A stretch of DNA of 64,000 bases from Streptomyces hygroscopicus subsp. hygroscopicus (GCF_030269125.1 NZ_BSSM01000013.1:124001-188000), one strand, 5' to 3'. Counted from the first letter of the stretch, positions 1 through 7,874 are shown. Notes: generated by a model not told the origin, from the letters alone. Numbers and translations are program-made.

Positions 1-42
1 GGACCGGCCGTCGCGCTTCCCGAGCGACAGAAGGAGAACGTG

Positions 43-321
43 ATGTCTCGCATCGCGAAGGCAGCGGCCGTGGCCCTCGGCGCCGGTGCCGTGGTGATCA
101 GCGGGGCCGGGCTGGCCCTGGCCGACGCGGGCGCCAACGGCGCGGCCGTCGGTTCGCCCGGTGCGCTGTCCGGCAACGTGCTCGAGGTTCCGATCGACAT
201 CCCGGTGAACGTGTGCGGTGACACCGTGAACATCATCGGCCTGCTGGACCCCGCCTTCGGCAACGCCTGCGTCAACCAGGGCGGCACCCTCGAACAGCCC
301 GTCAGCGGCTACGGCCGCTGA
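43..321 (+). CDS. chpG: Short chaplin, hydrophobic surface amyloid protein
   Basis: The protein has 92 residues: a signal peptide (about residues 1-28, ending ALA) and one chaplin domain of roughly 60 residues. Two cysteines lie in VNVCGD and GNACVN, the conserved chaplin disulfide pair. Chaplins are secreted, assemble into amyloid films at the air-water interface and make aerial hyphae and spores hydrophobic. AAGGAG at 31-36 sits 6 nt before the ATG at 43; the GTG at 40 would leave only 3 nt. A short tail (GGTLEQPVSGYGR) follows the domain, as in ChpG. The neighbouring tyrosinase gene matches the S. coelicolor chpG-melC2 arrangement, so the symbol rests on synteny plus sequence. Confidence 0.9.
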   Translation: MSRIAKAAAVALGAGAVVISGAGLALADAGANGAAVGSPGALSGNVLEVPIDIPVNVCGDTVNIIGLLDPAFGNACVNQGGTLEQPVSGYGR

Positions 322-336
322 GGCGCCGCCGCGCCC

Positions 337-378
337 CGCGAAGAGCCCCGGCACCTCCGAGCGCCGGGGCTCTTCGCG
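337..378. terminator. Perfect 16-bp hairpin, bidirectional terminator between chpG and melC2
   Basis: Bases 337-352 pair perfectly with 363-378 around a 10-nt loop. It lies between the convergent ends of chpG and the tyrosinase gene and would serve both. There is no U-run, which is normal for Streptomyces terminators. Confidence 0.85.
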
Positions 379-396
379 ACCGTCGCCGGTACGACC

Positions 397-1263
397 TCAC
401 GCGTACCGGTAGATCCCGCTCACGTCATCCAGCTGGTCCGGGGTCTCGGTCCACGGCGGCAGCTTCTCGTGCCGCGCGACCACCCGGCCGTGCTGCGCGT
501 CGCCCATGCCGGGCGGTTCGGCCGGCAGATAGCGGTGGCTGCCGTGCGCGCGCTGCCAGCGCTCCCACTGCATGTCGAGGTAGGCGTGGTGCAGCCAGAA
601 CACCGGGTCGTTGACGGACGCGGCGCCGAGCATCGTCCCGCCGACCCAGCGGTGCACCCGGTTGTGGTTGTGCCAGGAGGCGCTGCCGCTGCCGGTGCCC
701 CAGCCCTCCAGCTTGTTCCGGAAGCCCTTGGTGACGGTCGAGTCCCAGGGCGGTACGTCGTAGACCGGGTCGTCCAGTGCCCAGCTCACGTCGTCCTTCG
801 TGGGCAGCTGGATGGGAGAGGCGGCGCGGCCGAGGTCGCGGGTGAGGTAACGGCCGTCGGTGACACCCTCCCTGATGGTCCAGTGACCCGCCGAGTAGGC
901 GAACGGACCGTCCATCACCTGCTGGTCGGAGCGTCGGCCGTTGCCGCCGAGCAGGTCCTTGGTCCAGGGCGCCGAGGTCGTCGTGCGGTCGCGGGTCCAG
1001 TCCCAGTACGGCACGGTCACCGAGGAGTCGACGCGGCGCAGCGAGTCCTCCAGCTCCAGCAGGAACCGGCGGTGCCAGGGCAGGAAGGAGGGCGCCATGT
1101 GGGCGGTGCGCAGATGGGTCTCGCCGTCGGCGGCGTAGTACGCGATGTGGGTGCGCACGAACTCGTCGTACTCGCCGCGCCTCTTGACCTCCAGCAGGGC
1201 GTTCACGAATCGTTTCCGCTCGGTGGCGGTGAGGGCGCTGACGTTCTTACGCACGTACGCCAT
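397..1263 (-). CDS. melC2: Tyrosinase (melanin synthesis, type-3 copper monooxygenase)
   Basis: This 288-residue enzyme hydroxylates tyrosine and oxidises the diphenol to dopaquinone, giving melanin. The CuA histidines are H39, H55 and H64 (AHMAPSFLPWHRR). The CuB site is HNRVHRWVGG (H200, H204) with FWLHHAY near H225/H226. Classical Streptomyces tyrosinases are about 273 residues, so this one carries some extra loop sequence, for example around 190-198 (GTGSGSAS). There is no signal peptide; the enzyme is exported piggy-back on MelC1. The start codon lies inside the 3' end of melC1 (17-bp overlap), which implies translational coupling and 1:1 production with the copper chaperone. Confidence 0.95.
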   Translation of the reverse strand: MAYVRKNVSALTATERKRFVNALLEVKRRGEYDEFVRTHIAYYAADGETHLRTAHMAPSFLPWHRRFLLELEDSLRRVDSSVTVPYWDWTRDRTTTSAPWTKDLLGGNGRRSDQQVMDGPFAYSAGHWTIREGVTDGRYLTRDLGRAASPIQLPTKDDVSWALDDPVYDVPPWDSTVTKGFRNKLEGWGTGSGSASWHNHNRVHRWVGGTMLGAASVNDPVFWLHHAYLDMQWERWQRAHGSHRYLPAEPPGMGDAQHGRVVARHEKLPPWTETPDQLDDVSGIYRYA

Positions 1264-1798
1264 GGCGGCCCCCCATGCCCGTCCCGGGCGCCGTTCCCGC
1301 GCCCATGTCCATGTGCACGCCCATGCGGTCCAGCAGGTCCGTGACGCCGTCGGGCAGGGCGCCGTCGAGCGGGCCCGGGGCCAGCTCGCGCAGCCGCTGG
1401 CCGGGACCGAGTTCGTCCACCGCGGCGCGTGCCGCCTCCAGGGGCGTGCGGTACGACGTGTAGTGGTCGACCATGCTGAGCCAGGTGCCGTCGGCCCGCC
1501 GCATCAGATGCAGCGGGCGGCCGTCGACGGTGATCCGCCAGTCGTCCTCGGAGGTGCTGCGCCCCGCCTCCCGAAGCCGGACGCCCTGGATGCGCCGGCC
1601 CCGGTACGTCTCGTCGAAGGAGTCGCCGCCGGCGGCCGGGGGCACCGGCCGGGAGGCGGCGACGACCGGCGCGAGCGCGAGGGCGGCGACGCAGGACAGC
1701 AGCCCCCGCGTCACCCGCCTTCGTCCCGTCCCGGCCGTCGTATCAGCTCTGACCTGCTCTGTCGCGCCCGCCGCCGTTGCGTCGTCGCCGTCGACCAT
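1247..1798 (-). CDS. melC1: Tyrosinase co-factor / copper-transfer chaperone with Tat signal
   Basis: MelC1 loads copper into apotyrosinase and carries it out by the Tat pathway. The twin-arginine region GRRRVTRGLL is followed by a hydrophobic stretch. The conserved family core is DETYRGRRIQG, then DGRPLHLMRRADGTWLSM and AARAAVDELG. I chose the ATG at 1798 (183 aa) because GAGGAGAG lies about 7 nt upstream; an in-frame ATG at 1822 would add eight residues. Unusually, the protein runs about 50 residues past the normal C-terminus. It ends in a Met/His-rich tail (MGVHMDMGAGTAPGTGMGG), while the His-rich N-terminal stretch common in other MelC1 proteins is missing. Confidence 0.88.
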   Translation of the reverse strand: MVDGDDATAAGATEQVRADTTAGTGRRRVTRGLLSCVAALALAPVVAASRPVPPAAGGDSFDETYRGRRIQGVRLREAGRSTSEDDWRITVDGRPLHLMRRADGTWLSMVDHYTSYRTPLEAARAAVDELGPGQRLRELAPGPLDGALPDGVTDLLDRMGVHMDMGAGTAPGTGMGGRHGVRA

Positions 1799-2115
1799 CG
1801 CACTCTCCTCGTCCGGGGACATGTGTCGAACCCGCTAACGGCGAGGGAGGGGCCGGGTCACCGGCGTACGGCCGAACGGCGCTGACGAGGGAGCCGTGCG
1901 GGTTACCGGGCCGGACCCGGGCCCGGATCGGTGCCGGTCACGGTGCGCGGGCCGGGCGAAGAGCCTCGGGCGCGTCCCGGGTCGGTGCCCGAGTCGTGCT
2001 CACCGCGGCGGCCGGCCGGTCACCCACGGGTCCGACCGACCGGCCGGGCTCGTGTCCCACCGCCGGTCACGCGCGCGCGGTCCCGTGGCCGCGCCGTCGG
2101 CCGGGGCCCCGGTCG
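1799..2115. other. Intergenic region upstream of melC1
   Basis: This stretch of about 317 bases lies between the melC1 start and the 3' end of the next minus-strand gene. It holds the melC1 ribosome-binding site (about 1804-1811) and presumably its promoter, but I see no convincing -10/-35 pair. Overlapping reading frames here lack the codon pattern of real genes. Confidence 0.5.
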
Positions 2116-2607
2116 TCAGCCACGCAGGCTGGTGGCCGGAAGGACGAGGTGCGCGGCGGCGTTCAGGGTCTCCGGGGCCCCGGCGAACGCGGCCAGCGCG
2201 GCCGGCCGCACGATGCTGCCGGGCGCTCCCTCGGGCCAGGCGCGGGTGGTGAAGACCAGGTAGGCGAAGCCGCGGGCGCGGACGGCGGCGAGCCACTCCG
2301 GCGGCGCGGGGGCCTGGGCGATCAGCCGCGGCATCCGGACGACGGCCTGGCCGGCCTCCACCAGCAGGGTGATGGGCAGGTTGCGCCGATAGGCGCCGTC
2401 GACCAGCTCGCCGCCGACCGGCAGCCCGTTGTCCACGAGCAGTTGCTCGACCGCGGCCGCGGTGACCTGGGGGCCGCCCGCGGCGTCGCCTAGGGAGTAG
2501 ACCAGCAGATAGGGCATGTCGGTGCCGTCGGAGGCCGCACCGCTCCAGGGCAGCACGACCAGCGTGCCGAGATCGGCGGGGCGCAGTTCCGTGGGGGTTG
2601 GGGTCAC
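2116..2607 (-). CDS. Small conserved actinobacterial protein, probably DUF5949 family
   Basis: This 163-residue soluble protein has no signal peptide or membrane segment. From memory it matches a Streptomyces family (DUF5949) with the opening RPADLGTLVVLPWSG and the segments DMPYLLVYSLGD and ITLLVEAGQAVVRMP; function is unknown. The start is GTG at 2607 with no clear Shine-Dalgarno sequence. It stands alone between the melC operon and a small secreted-protein gene, with no obvious partner. The family label is a recollection, not a search result. Confidence 0.7.
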   Translation of the reverse strand: MTPTPTELRPADLGTLVVLPWSGAASDGTDMPYLLVYSLGDAAGGPQVTAAAVEQLLVDNGLPVGGELVDGAYRRNLPITLLVEAGQAVVRMPRLIAQAPAPPEWLAAVRARGFAYLVFTTRAWPEGAPGSIVRPAALAAFAGAPETLNAAAHLVLPATSLRG

Positions 2608-2713
2608 CGCGCGACCATATCGACGCGCCCGACGCGGCCCGGCGGCTTCTCACCCGGACGGACCAGTGGCCCGGGGGGCTCCACACGAACGAGGGAAACG
2701 ACCTCGAACGGAT

Positions 2714-2747
2714 CGGGGCCGGCACCGCGGATGCGGTACCGGCCCCG
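2714..2747 (-). terminator. Hairpin terminator of the small secreted-protein gene
   Basis: Arms 2714-2728 and 2733-2747 pair with one mismatch around a GGAT loop. It sits 14 bp beyond the stop codon of the minus-strand gene ending at 2761. Confidence 0.75.
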
Positions 2748-2760
2748 GTCGCGGGGGGTG

Positions 2761-3051
2761 TCAGCTCTGCAGGGGCAGGCCGCCCAGCAGCGGGTTGTGC
2801 TGGTTCAGCGCGGCGGTGGCGCCCTTGACCGTGTGCAGCACGGAGTCCTTGCTCTCGGTGTCGAGCGCGTTCGACCGGTGCTGCAGCGGCATCGCGTCCC
2901 GCAGAGTGATGCCGCCCTCGGCGAGCTGGTCGACGGCGCCGTTGAGGCTGGAGGGCGTCAGGTCGGCGGTGTCGTACGCGAACGCGGGCGCGGCGACGCC
3001 GGCGAGGGCGACGGAACCGGCGAGGACGGCGGCGGCCTTCAGGGACTTCAT
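2761..3051 (-). CDS. Small secreted protein of unknown function
   Basis: This 96-residue protein has a clear signal peptide (MKSLKAAAVLAGSVALAGVAAPAFA) and a mature part of about 70 residues without cysteine. AAAGGAA about 6 nt upstream supports the ATG at 3051. The mature protein looks helical and ends with NPLLGGLPLQS. I do not recognise a domain. Its place among chaplin genes, with a similar size and signal, suggests a cell-surface or aerial-growth role, but that is inference from neighbourhood only. Confidence 0.8.
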   Translation of the reverse strand: MKSLKAAAVLAGSVALAGVAAPAFAYDTADLTPSSLNGAVDQLAEGGITLRDAMPLQHRSNALDTESKDSVLHTVKGATAALNQHNPLLGGLPLQS

Positions 3052-3192
3052 TCATGTTCCTTTCTTCGGCAACTCAACGTCACCCCAGGGAGATCTGATG
3101 CCCTGACCAACGAGCGCCGCTGCGGGGCGGAAACCCCTGGCGCGGAAGACATATGAAAATGCCTCGGCTGCCGAAGGGGCCTGGTGCCGGGG

Positions 3193-4011
3193 TCAGCCGG
3201 TCGTGGGGGTGGACGCCAGGGCCGGTGTGCTCGGGAGCGTGGCCGCGGTCGCGGTCGCGGTCGGGGTGGCGGTGGGGGTCGGCAGGCCGGTGCCGGGGAG
3301 GGACGAGAGCAGCTGGTCGATCAGGGCGGTGGCGGTGGCGACCACCTGGTTCACGTCGGTGACGACCGCCTTCACCAGGGCGTCGACGGCGGCCAGCACA
3401 TCGCCGAGGAGGTCACGGGCCACCGGCACACCGCGGGCCACGCCCTGGGGGGCGGGGGCGAGCGCGACGGCGGGGGACGCGGACGGCTTGGGGAGTGCCG
3501 ACTGCGACTCGGACCCCGAGGGGGCGACCGCGGGCACCGAAGGGGCCGCGGGCGCGGTCGGCGTGACGGCGGAGGTCGTGGCGGCGGTCGGCGTGGCGGC
3601 GGTCGGCGTGGCGGCGGAGGTCGTGGATGTCGTGGCGGGCGTCGTGGGAGCCGTCGGACCGGTCGGCGTGGCGGCAGCCGTCGGCTCATTGGCCGTCCCC
3701 GCCGCCGCGGCCCGCACGAGGGCCTCCTTCGCGGCGTCGCCGAGCCGCTTGGCCTCCGCCGCGGGCAGCCTGCCCTGCGTCAGCGAACGGTCGAGCAGCT
3801 CGACGACCGGCTTCGGTACGGAGCCGCTGTGGTCCAGGGCTCTGACCTGGGCGAGAAGTCTCGCGGCGCCGGGCAGGGACGCCTGGGAGGCGGAGGCGTC
3901 GGCACCGTCTCGCGCCACGTCGACGGCGACGGCGACCGGACCGGTGATCGCGGCGATGACGGCGGCGCTGAGGGCCGTGGAGGCGAGGCGCCGCGCGGGC
4001 AGAGAACGCAT
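3193..4011 (-). CDS. Secreted Ala/Thr/Pro-rich protein
   Basis: The protein has 272 residues from the ATG at 4011, chosen because AAAGGAA lies 8 nt upstream; a longer frame starting at 4047 has no such site. It begins with a signal sequence (MRSLPARRLASTALSAAVIAAITG). A helical segment of about 75 residues is followed by a low-complexity Thr/Ala/Pro tract (repeats of TPTAA, TTPATTST) at about residues 100-165. A second helical segment contains two VxxLVKAVV-like stretches, and a Pro/Thr-rich end closes the protein. The tract resembles a wall-spanning or O-glycosylated linker. No catalytic motif is visible. Location between chaplins suggests an envelope protein. Confidence 0.75.
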   Translation of the reverse strand: MRSLPARRLASTALSAAVIAAITGPVAVAVDVARDGADASASQASLPGAARLLAQVRALDHSGSVPKPVVELLDRSLTQGRLPAAEAKRLGDAAKEALVRAAAAGTANEPTAAATPTGPTAPTTPATTSTTSAATPTAATPTAATTSAVTPTAPAAPSVPAVAPSGSESQSALPKPSASPAVALAPAPQGVARGVPVARDLLGDVLAAVDALVKAVVTDVNQVVATATALIDQLLSSLPGTGLPTPTATPTATATAATLPSTPALASTPTTG

Positions 4012-4246
4012 GCGGGTTCCTTTCGAGGATGGGCTTCGGGGTCTCAACCCACCGTCAGTTCGCCGCTCACGCCCCGCAACCGCTCGCTACGCCGCGTGCC
4101 CCGTCCGGGCCCGTCACTGCCCCGTCCGGGGGAGCGGCGACCGGAACGTGAACCGGTGTGCGCAGGGGACGGACACACAAACCGGCCGCCCCGCCCCGCG
4201 ACGGATGCGCGGGATGGGCGGCCGGTCGAAGGGTGCGCCCCGGGCG

Positions 4247-4486
4247 TCAGCCGTTGACGCAGGTGTTGCCGAACGCCGGGTTCAGCAGCCCGACGGCGTC
4301 GACGCTGTCACCGCAGACGTTGACCGGGACATGGACCGGGACCTCGATGACATTGCCCGAGACGAAGCCGGGCGAGTTGGCGGCGACGCCGTCCGCGCCG
4401 GCGTCGGCGGCGGCGACACCGGCGGCGCCGGCGACGGCCGCGACGGCGGCGGAGGTCAGGACCAGACCCTTCGCGATACGCGACAT
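4247..4486 (-). CDS. chpF: Short chaplin
   Basis: This 79-residue protein has a signal peptide (to about residue 28) and one chaplin domain with cysteines in VNVCGD and GNTCVNG. It ends at the domain, with no wall-sorting signal. The ATG at 4486 has GGAG about 9 nt upstream; a frame extension to 4705 is not part of the gene. Its position after melC/chpG matches S. coelicolor chpF. Short chaplins are secreted freely and polymerise on the surface. Confidence 0.88.
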   Translation of the reverse strand: MSRIAKGLVLTSAAVAAVAGAAGVAAADAGADGVAANSPGFVSGNVIEVPVHVPVNVCGDSVDAVGLLNPAFGNTCVNG

Positions 4487-4630
4487 GGAGAGGTGCTCCT
4501 TGGAATAGACACAAACATCCGGGCGGATGCCCGGCGTTGTGTCAACGCGCCGCGCCCCCTGGAGTTGTGCCGCCAAAGGGGTGACGCGTGAGCGGAGGGC
4601 TCGCGGCCGCTCCCGCGCCCCGTCCCCGAA

Positions 4631-4658
4631 GGACCCCCGCACGGGCGCGCGGGGGTCC
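4631..4658 (-). terminator. Perfect 10-bp hairpin after the long chaplin gene
   Basis: Arms 4631-4640 and 4649-4658 pair perfectly around an 8-nt loop. It lies 43 bp beyond the stop codon of the minus-strand gene ending at 4702. Confidence 0.8.
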
Positions 4659-4701
4659 GGTGCGGCGGGTGCCGGACGCTCGGATTCCGGCACCCGGCGC
4701 G

Positions 4702-5454
4702 TCACCGACGGGCGGCCGTCCGGCCGCGGCGGTACAGCACCGCACCGGCCATGATCAGCGCGGCGCTGGCGGCCGACGTCGCGATCATGGCTTTGGCGTT
4801 GCCACCGGTGTGCGGCAGGGTGGGCGGCTCGTCGTGGCCGTACGACCCGGGCGGGGTCGGCTCGTCGCTGCCGTAGGAGGGCGGCGGGGTCGGCTCGTCG
4901 CTGCCGTACGACGTGGGCGTGGGAGTCGGGTCGTCGTGACCGTACGACGTGGGAGTCGGGGTCGGGTCGTCGTGACCGTACGACGTGGGCGTGGGAGTCG
5001 GGTCGTCATGACCGTACGACACGGGGGTCGGGGTCGGGTCGTCATGACCGTACGACGTGGGAGTCGGCGTCGGGTCGTCATGACCGTACGACGTGGGAGT
5101 CGGCGTCGGGTCGTCATGACCGTACGACGTGGGGGTCGGCGTCGGGTCGTCATGACCGTAGGAGTCGTCGCCGTAGCCGGTGGGGCGCGGGGCGGTCGGG
5201 TGGGTGGCGCCGATGTTGGCGCAGGTGTTGCCGAACGCGGGGTTCAGCAGCGCGGCCACGTCCACGGAGTTTCCGCAGACGTTGACCGGGACGTGCACCG
5301 GGACCTGGATGCTGTTGCCGGACAGCAGGCCCGGTGAGCCCTGGGCCGTGGCCTGCGCGTTGGAGTCGGCGAGCGCGGCCGTGCCGTACAACGAAAGCAC
5401 GCCGGTCGCGGCCGCTGCTGCCACGACCACGCCCTTGCTGAGGGTCTGTCGCAA
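4702..5454 (-). CDS. Long chaplin-like protein with repeats and LPHTG sortase signal
   Basis: The protein has 250 residues: signal peptide (1-29), one chaplin domain (about 35-82, cysteines at 60 and 78), then seven 12-residue repeats SYGHDDPTPTPT (residues 98-181). Three degenerate units follow, then LPHTG (213-217), a hydrophobic segment and a basic tail (RRGRTAARR). This is a cell-wall anchor: sortase would cut in LPHTG and attach the protein to peptidoglycan. The S. coelicolor long chaplins ChpA-C have two chaplin domains and an LAxTG signal; this one has a single domain and a His/Asp-rich stalk. The start is TTG at 5454 with AGGAAG 9 nt upstream; no in-frame ATG/GTG lies nearby. Confidence 0.88.
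   Translation of the reverse strand: MRQTLSKGVVVAAAAATGVLSLYGTAALADSNAQATAQGSPGLLSGNSIQVPVHVPVNVCGNSVDVAALLNPAFGNTCANIGATHPTAPRPTGYGDDSYGHDDPTPTPTSYGHDDPTPTPTSYGHDDPTPTPTSYGHDDPTPTPVSYGHDDPTPTPTSYGHDDPTPTPTSYGHDDPTPTPTSYGSDEPTPPPSYGSDEPTPPGSYGHDEPPTLPHTGGNAKAMIATSAASAALIMAGAVLYRRGRTAARR
4912..5163. repeat. Seven in-frame 36-bp tandem repeats in the long chaplin gene
   Basis: Seven 36-bp units each encode SYGHDDPTPTPT (one unit ends in V). They differ only at silent sites such as GTGGGAGTC versus GTGGGCGTG, a sign of ongoing unit gain and loss. Three shortened units (SYGSDEPTPPP, SYGSDEPTPPG, SYGHDEPPT) follow toward the stop. Confidence 0.95.
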
Positions 5455-5587
5455 TCTCGTAGTCTTCCTGCTCGAACTGCTCGAAGATGTGGGAAGGCCG
5501 GCCCCGGGACGGAGGATCTACGGATCGACGTTCCGAGGCCGGCCAGGACGCAGCCGGTGGGCTGGTGTGTGCGGTGGGTTCCGGACG

Positions 5588-5815
5588 TCAGCCGTTGACG
5601 CAGGTGTTGCCGACCGCGGGGTTCAGCAGAGCGAACACGTCCACGGAGTTTCCGCACAGGTTGGTCGGAACGTGCACGGGGAACTGGACCACGTCACCGG
5701 AGAGCACGCCCGGGGAGTTCGCGGCGACCGCGTCGGCCCCGGAGTCGGCGAAGGCGGGGGCGGCCCCGCCCAGCGCCAGGATGACGCCGGCGACGACGGC
5801 AGCGCTCTTCTTCAT
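5588..5815 (-). CDS. Short chaplin (ChpD-like position)
   Basis: This 75-residue protein has a signal peptide (MKKSAAVVAGVILALGGAA) and one chaplin domain with cysteines in TNLCGN and GNTCVNG. AAGGGA about 8 nt upstream marks the ATG at 5815; a longer frame to 5911 is spurious. The domain has PAVGN where the other three chaplins have PAFGN. It lies between the long chaplin and the rodlins, the place chpD holds in S. coelicolor, but one-to-one naming is uncertain. Confidence 0.88.
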   Translation of the reverse strand: MKKSAAVVAGVILALGGAAPAFADSGADAVAANSPGVLSGDVVQFPVHVPTNLCGNSVDVFALLNPAVGNTCVNG

Positions 5816-6098
5816 GAGTTTTTCCCTTCTCTGACGGTCACGCCCCTCTGAGCGGTCGAAACCGAGCGAGCACAGCCTTGAACGGCTCGCACCATGACCG
5901 GCAGGTTGCAAAACGAGGGATAGACGGCCGGAGAAACCCAGGAACGCACGTCGGCCCTTAATTCACTCGAACGTCCCCGGCAAATTGGCAGCTTGGCCGA
6001 AAGCCGGATAGGCACATTCTTCGAGATGAACGCAGAAAACGTTCGGGCGACGGCACCTGAAATCGGCACGGCGCCCGAACGGGACTCGGGGGACCTGC

Positions 6099-6509
6099 TC
6101 AGTGGTTGGCGGCGCCGTTGCCCGCCAGGACGGAGATGTCGTCCAGGACGTGCGAGAGCGGCTCGTCGTCCTTGGCCTGGGTGGAGTTCTCCGCGCACTG
6201 CTGGTTCTGCGGCGAGGACAGGACCGGAAGGTCCTGGACGCCGATGGGGGCGGCACCGCTCAGCGACTGGAGGCTCGCCTTGAAGGGCAGGCCGACGCAG
6301 AACTTGTTGAGCGAACCCTGCAACAGGGTGGCCTGCGGGCTCAGGTCTCCGTGGGTCACCTGGTTGCCGAACGACTCATGCGCGCCGTTGCCGCTGAACG
6401 ACGTCGTGCCCGTGTCGTTGCCGGTGGCGAGCGCCTGGGGGGCCGCCGCCGCCGAGACACCGACGAGGGACGCGGCGACCGCCGCCGCGGCCATTGCCTT
6501 CTTCAGCAT
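6099..6509 (-). CDS. rdlA: Rodlin, aerial-hypha surface protein
   Basis: The protein has 136 residues with a signal peptide (1-28). The mature part has the rodlin hallmarks: TTSFSGNGA near its start, LLQGSLNKFCVGLP, VQDLPVLSSPQNQQC and a DEPLSHVLDDISVL end. Two cysteines are present. Rodlins form the paired rodlets on spores and aerial hyphae together with chaplins. The ATG at 6509 has AAAGGAAG just upstream; the longer frame to 6704 is not coding. It diverges from the next rodlin across a 266-bp shared promoter region, as rdlA/rdlB do. It is the most diverged of the three here (FKASLQSLSG). Which is A and which is B is a guess. Confidence 0.88.
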   Translation of the reverse strand: MLKKAMAAAAVAASLVGVSAAAAPQALATGNDTGTTSFSGNGAHESFGNQVTHGDLSPQATLLQGSLNKFCVGLPFKASLQSLSGAAPIGVQDLPVLSSPQNQQCAENSTQAKDDEPLSHVLDDISVLAGNGAANH

Positions 6510-6775
6510 TTCGCTTCCTTTCCTGGCTCCTCGCCAAGACGCGTCTTCCTGCCCCCGCATCAACCCGGCGGACGCCGAATGGTTGCGGGGCATCACCCGT
6601 TCGGATCGTTCGGCGGCACGGGCGAGGTGGAATTCCCATTCATCACACGATGGACCGGAGTGCATCCCGCCGCTTTTATGGGCCGACGGAGTGAACCGGT
6701 GCAACCCATTGGCGCGACGGGCAGTTGAAGCAGGTCGCTCCGGTGGACGGGGTTTCTTCAGAAGGGAATGAGTAA

Positions 6776-7186
6776 GTGATCAAGAAGGTTCTGGCCGCCG
6801 CCGCGGTCGCCGCCTCTGTCGTCGGCGCCTCCGCCGCTGCCGCGTCGCCGGCCCTGGCCATCGGCAACGACACGGGCACCGCGTCGTACAGCGGCAACGG
6901 CGCCTCCCAGGCGTTCGGCAACTCGGCCACATACGGCAACATGAGTCCCCAGATGGCGCTCATCCAGGGGTCGTTCAACAAGCCCTGCATCGGCCTGCCG
7001 GCGAAGCTCAACCTTCAGTCGCTGACCGGCGCCACGCCCATCGGCATCCAGGACGTCCCGATCCTGTCCTCGCCGCAGAACCAGCAGTGCACGGAGAACT
7101 CCACCCAGGCCAAGGGCGACGAGCCGCTCTCGCACATCCTGGACGACATCTCCGCGCTCTCCGGCAACGGCACCGGCAACCACTGA
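6776..7186 (+). CDS. rdlB: Rodlin, aerial-hypha surface protein
   Basis: The protein has 136 residues with a signal peptide (to ALA at about 28), two cysteines, SLIQGSFNKPC-type and SSPQNQQCTEN motifs, and the DEPLSHILDDISALSGNG end. The start is GTG at 6776 with GAAGGGA 8 nt upstream; a nearby ATG at 6768 runs into a stop after three codons. It is divergent from the minus-strand rodlin and followed by a closely related copy. The symbol follows the divergent rdlA-rdlB arrangement and is tentative. Confidence 0.88.
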   Translation: MIKKVLAAAAVAASVVGASAAAASPALAIGNDTGTASYSGNGASQAFGNSATYGNMSPQMALIQGSFNKPCIGLPAKLNLQSLTGATPIGIQDVPILSSPQNQQCTENSTQAKGDEPLSHILDDISALSGNGTGNH

Positions 7187-7201
7187 GCGACCGAGCCCCA
7201 C

Positions 7202-7238
7202 GGCGGCGGGCCACCGGAACACCCGGCGGCCCGCCGCC
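7202..7238 (+). terminator. GC-rich hairpin after the second rodlin gene
   Basis: Arms 7202-7217 and 7223-7238 pair with one mismatch. The sequence is nearly the same as the hairpin at 7819-7855, so this terminator was duplicated with the rodlin gene. Confidence 0.8.
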
Positions 7239-7394
7239 TCGCCGTGCGGGGGACGATCCCCCGACGGAACGTTCGTCCACTCATCCGATCACGCTGCTCC
7301 AAATGGTGCAAAAGCCGCAACCAAGGGCCGTTCGCGGCAGTTGACGAACACGCAGCTCCTCCCCCGGAGCCCGCCGTTCGAAAGGGAAATGAAC

Positions 7395-7802
7395 ATGAAG
7401 AAGCTGTGGGCAACCGCGGCCGTCGCCGCCTCCATCGCCGGTCTCGCCGGTGCGGCGGCTCCCCAGGCCCTCGCCATCGGTGACGACCACGGCACCACGT
7501 CGTTCAGCGGCAACGGCGCCACGTCGTCCTTCGGCAACTCGGCCACCTCCGGCGCCATGAGCCCGCAGCTCTCGCTGGTCCAGGGCTCGCTGAACAAGCC
7601 CTGCGTCGGCCTGCCGGCGAAGATCAACGCGCAGTCGCTGATCGGCGCCGCCCCGCTCGGCGTCCAGGACCTTCCGATCCTGTCCTCGCCGCAGAACCAG
7701 CAGTGCACGGAGAACTCCACCCAGGCCAAGGGCGACGAGCCGCTCTCGCACATCCTGGACGACATCTCCGCGCTCTCCGGCAACGGCGCCGGCAACGGCT
7801 GA
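7395..7802 (+). CDS. Third rodlin
   Basis: The protein has 135 residues with a signal peptide and the same rodlin motifs (TTSFSGNGA, LVQGSLNKPCVGLPAK, QDLPILSSPQNQQC, DDISALSGNGAGNG). AAAGGGAA at 7381-7388 is well spaced for the ATG at 7395 and too close for the ATG at 7389. The 3' half and the 3' flanking DNA are nearly identical to those of the preceding rodlin, so the pair arose by tandem duplication. Many Streptomyces have only one or two rodlins. Confidence 0.87.
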   Translation: MKKLWATAAVAASIAGLAGAAAPQALAIGDDHGTTSFSGNGATSSFGNSATSGAMSPQLSLVQGSLNKPCVGLPAKINAQSLIGAAPLGVQDLPILSSPQNQQCTENSTQAKGDEPLSHILDDISALSGNGAGNG

Positions 7803-7818
7803 GCGACCGAGCCCCAAC

Positions 7819-7855
7819 GGCGGCGGGCCACCGGAACACCCGGTGGCCCGCCGCC
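7819..7855. terminator. Perfect 16-bp hairpin with 5-nt loop after the third rodlin
   Basis: Arms 7819-7834 and 7840-7855 pair perfectly around AACAC. It lies between the convergent rodlin gene and the ABC permease gene (stop at 7875) and can end both transcripts. Confidence 0.9.
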
Positions 7856-7874
7856 TCGCTCTCCCGACGACCGG

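Noticed and set aside
3203..4591. 462-codon plus-strand frame opposite the Ala/Thr/Pro-rich protein and chaplin
   Set aside because: The minus-strand genes have signal peptides, ribosome-binding sites and family motifs; this frame has none.
4912..5163. Regular 36-bp repeats that could be mistaken for a CRISPR array
   Set aside because: Units are directly adjacent with no spacers and encode an in-frame 12-residue protein repeat in the long chaplin.
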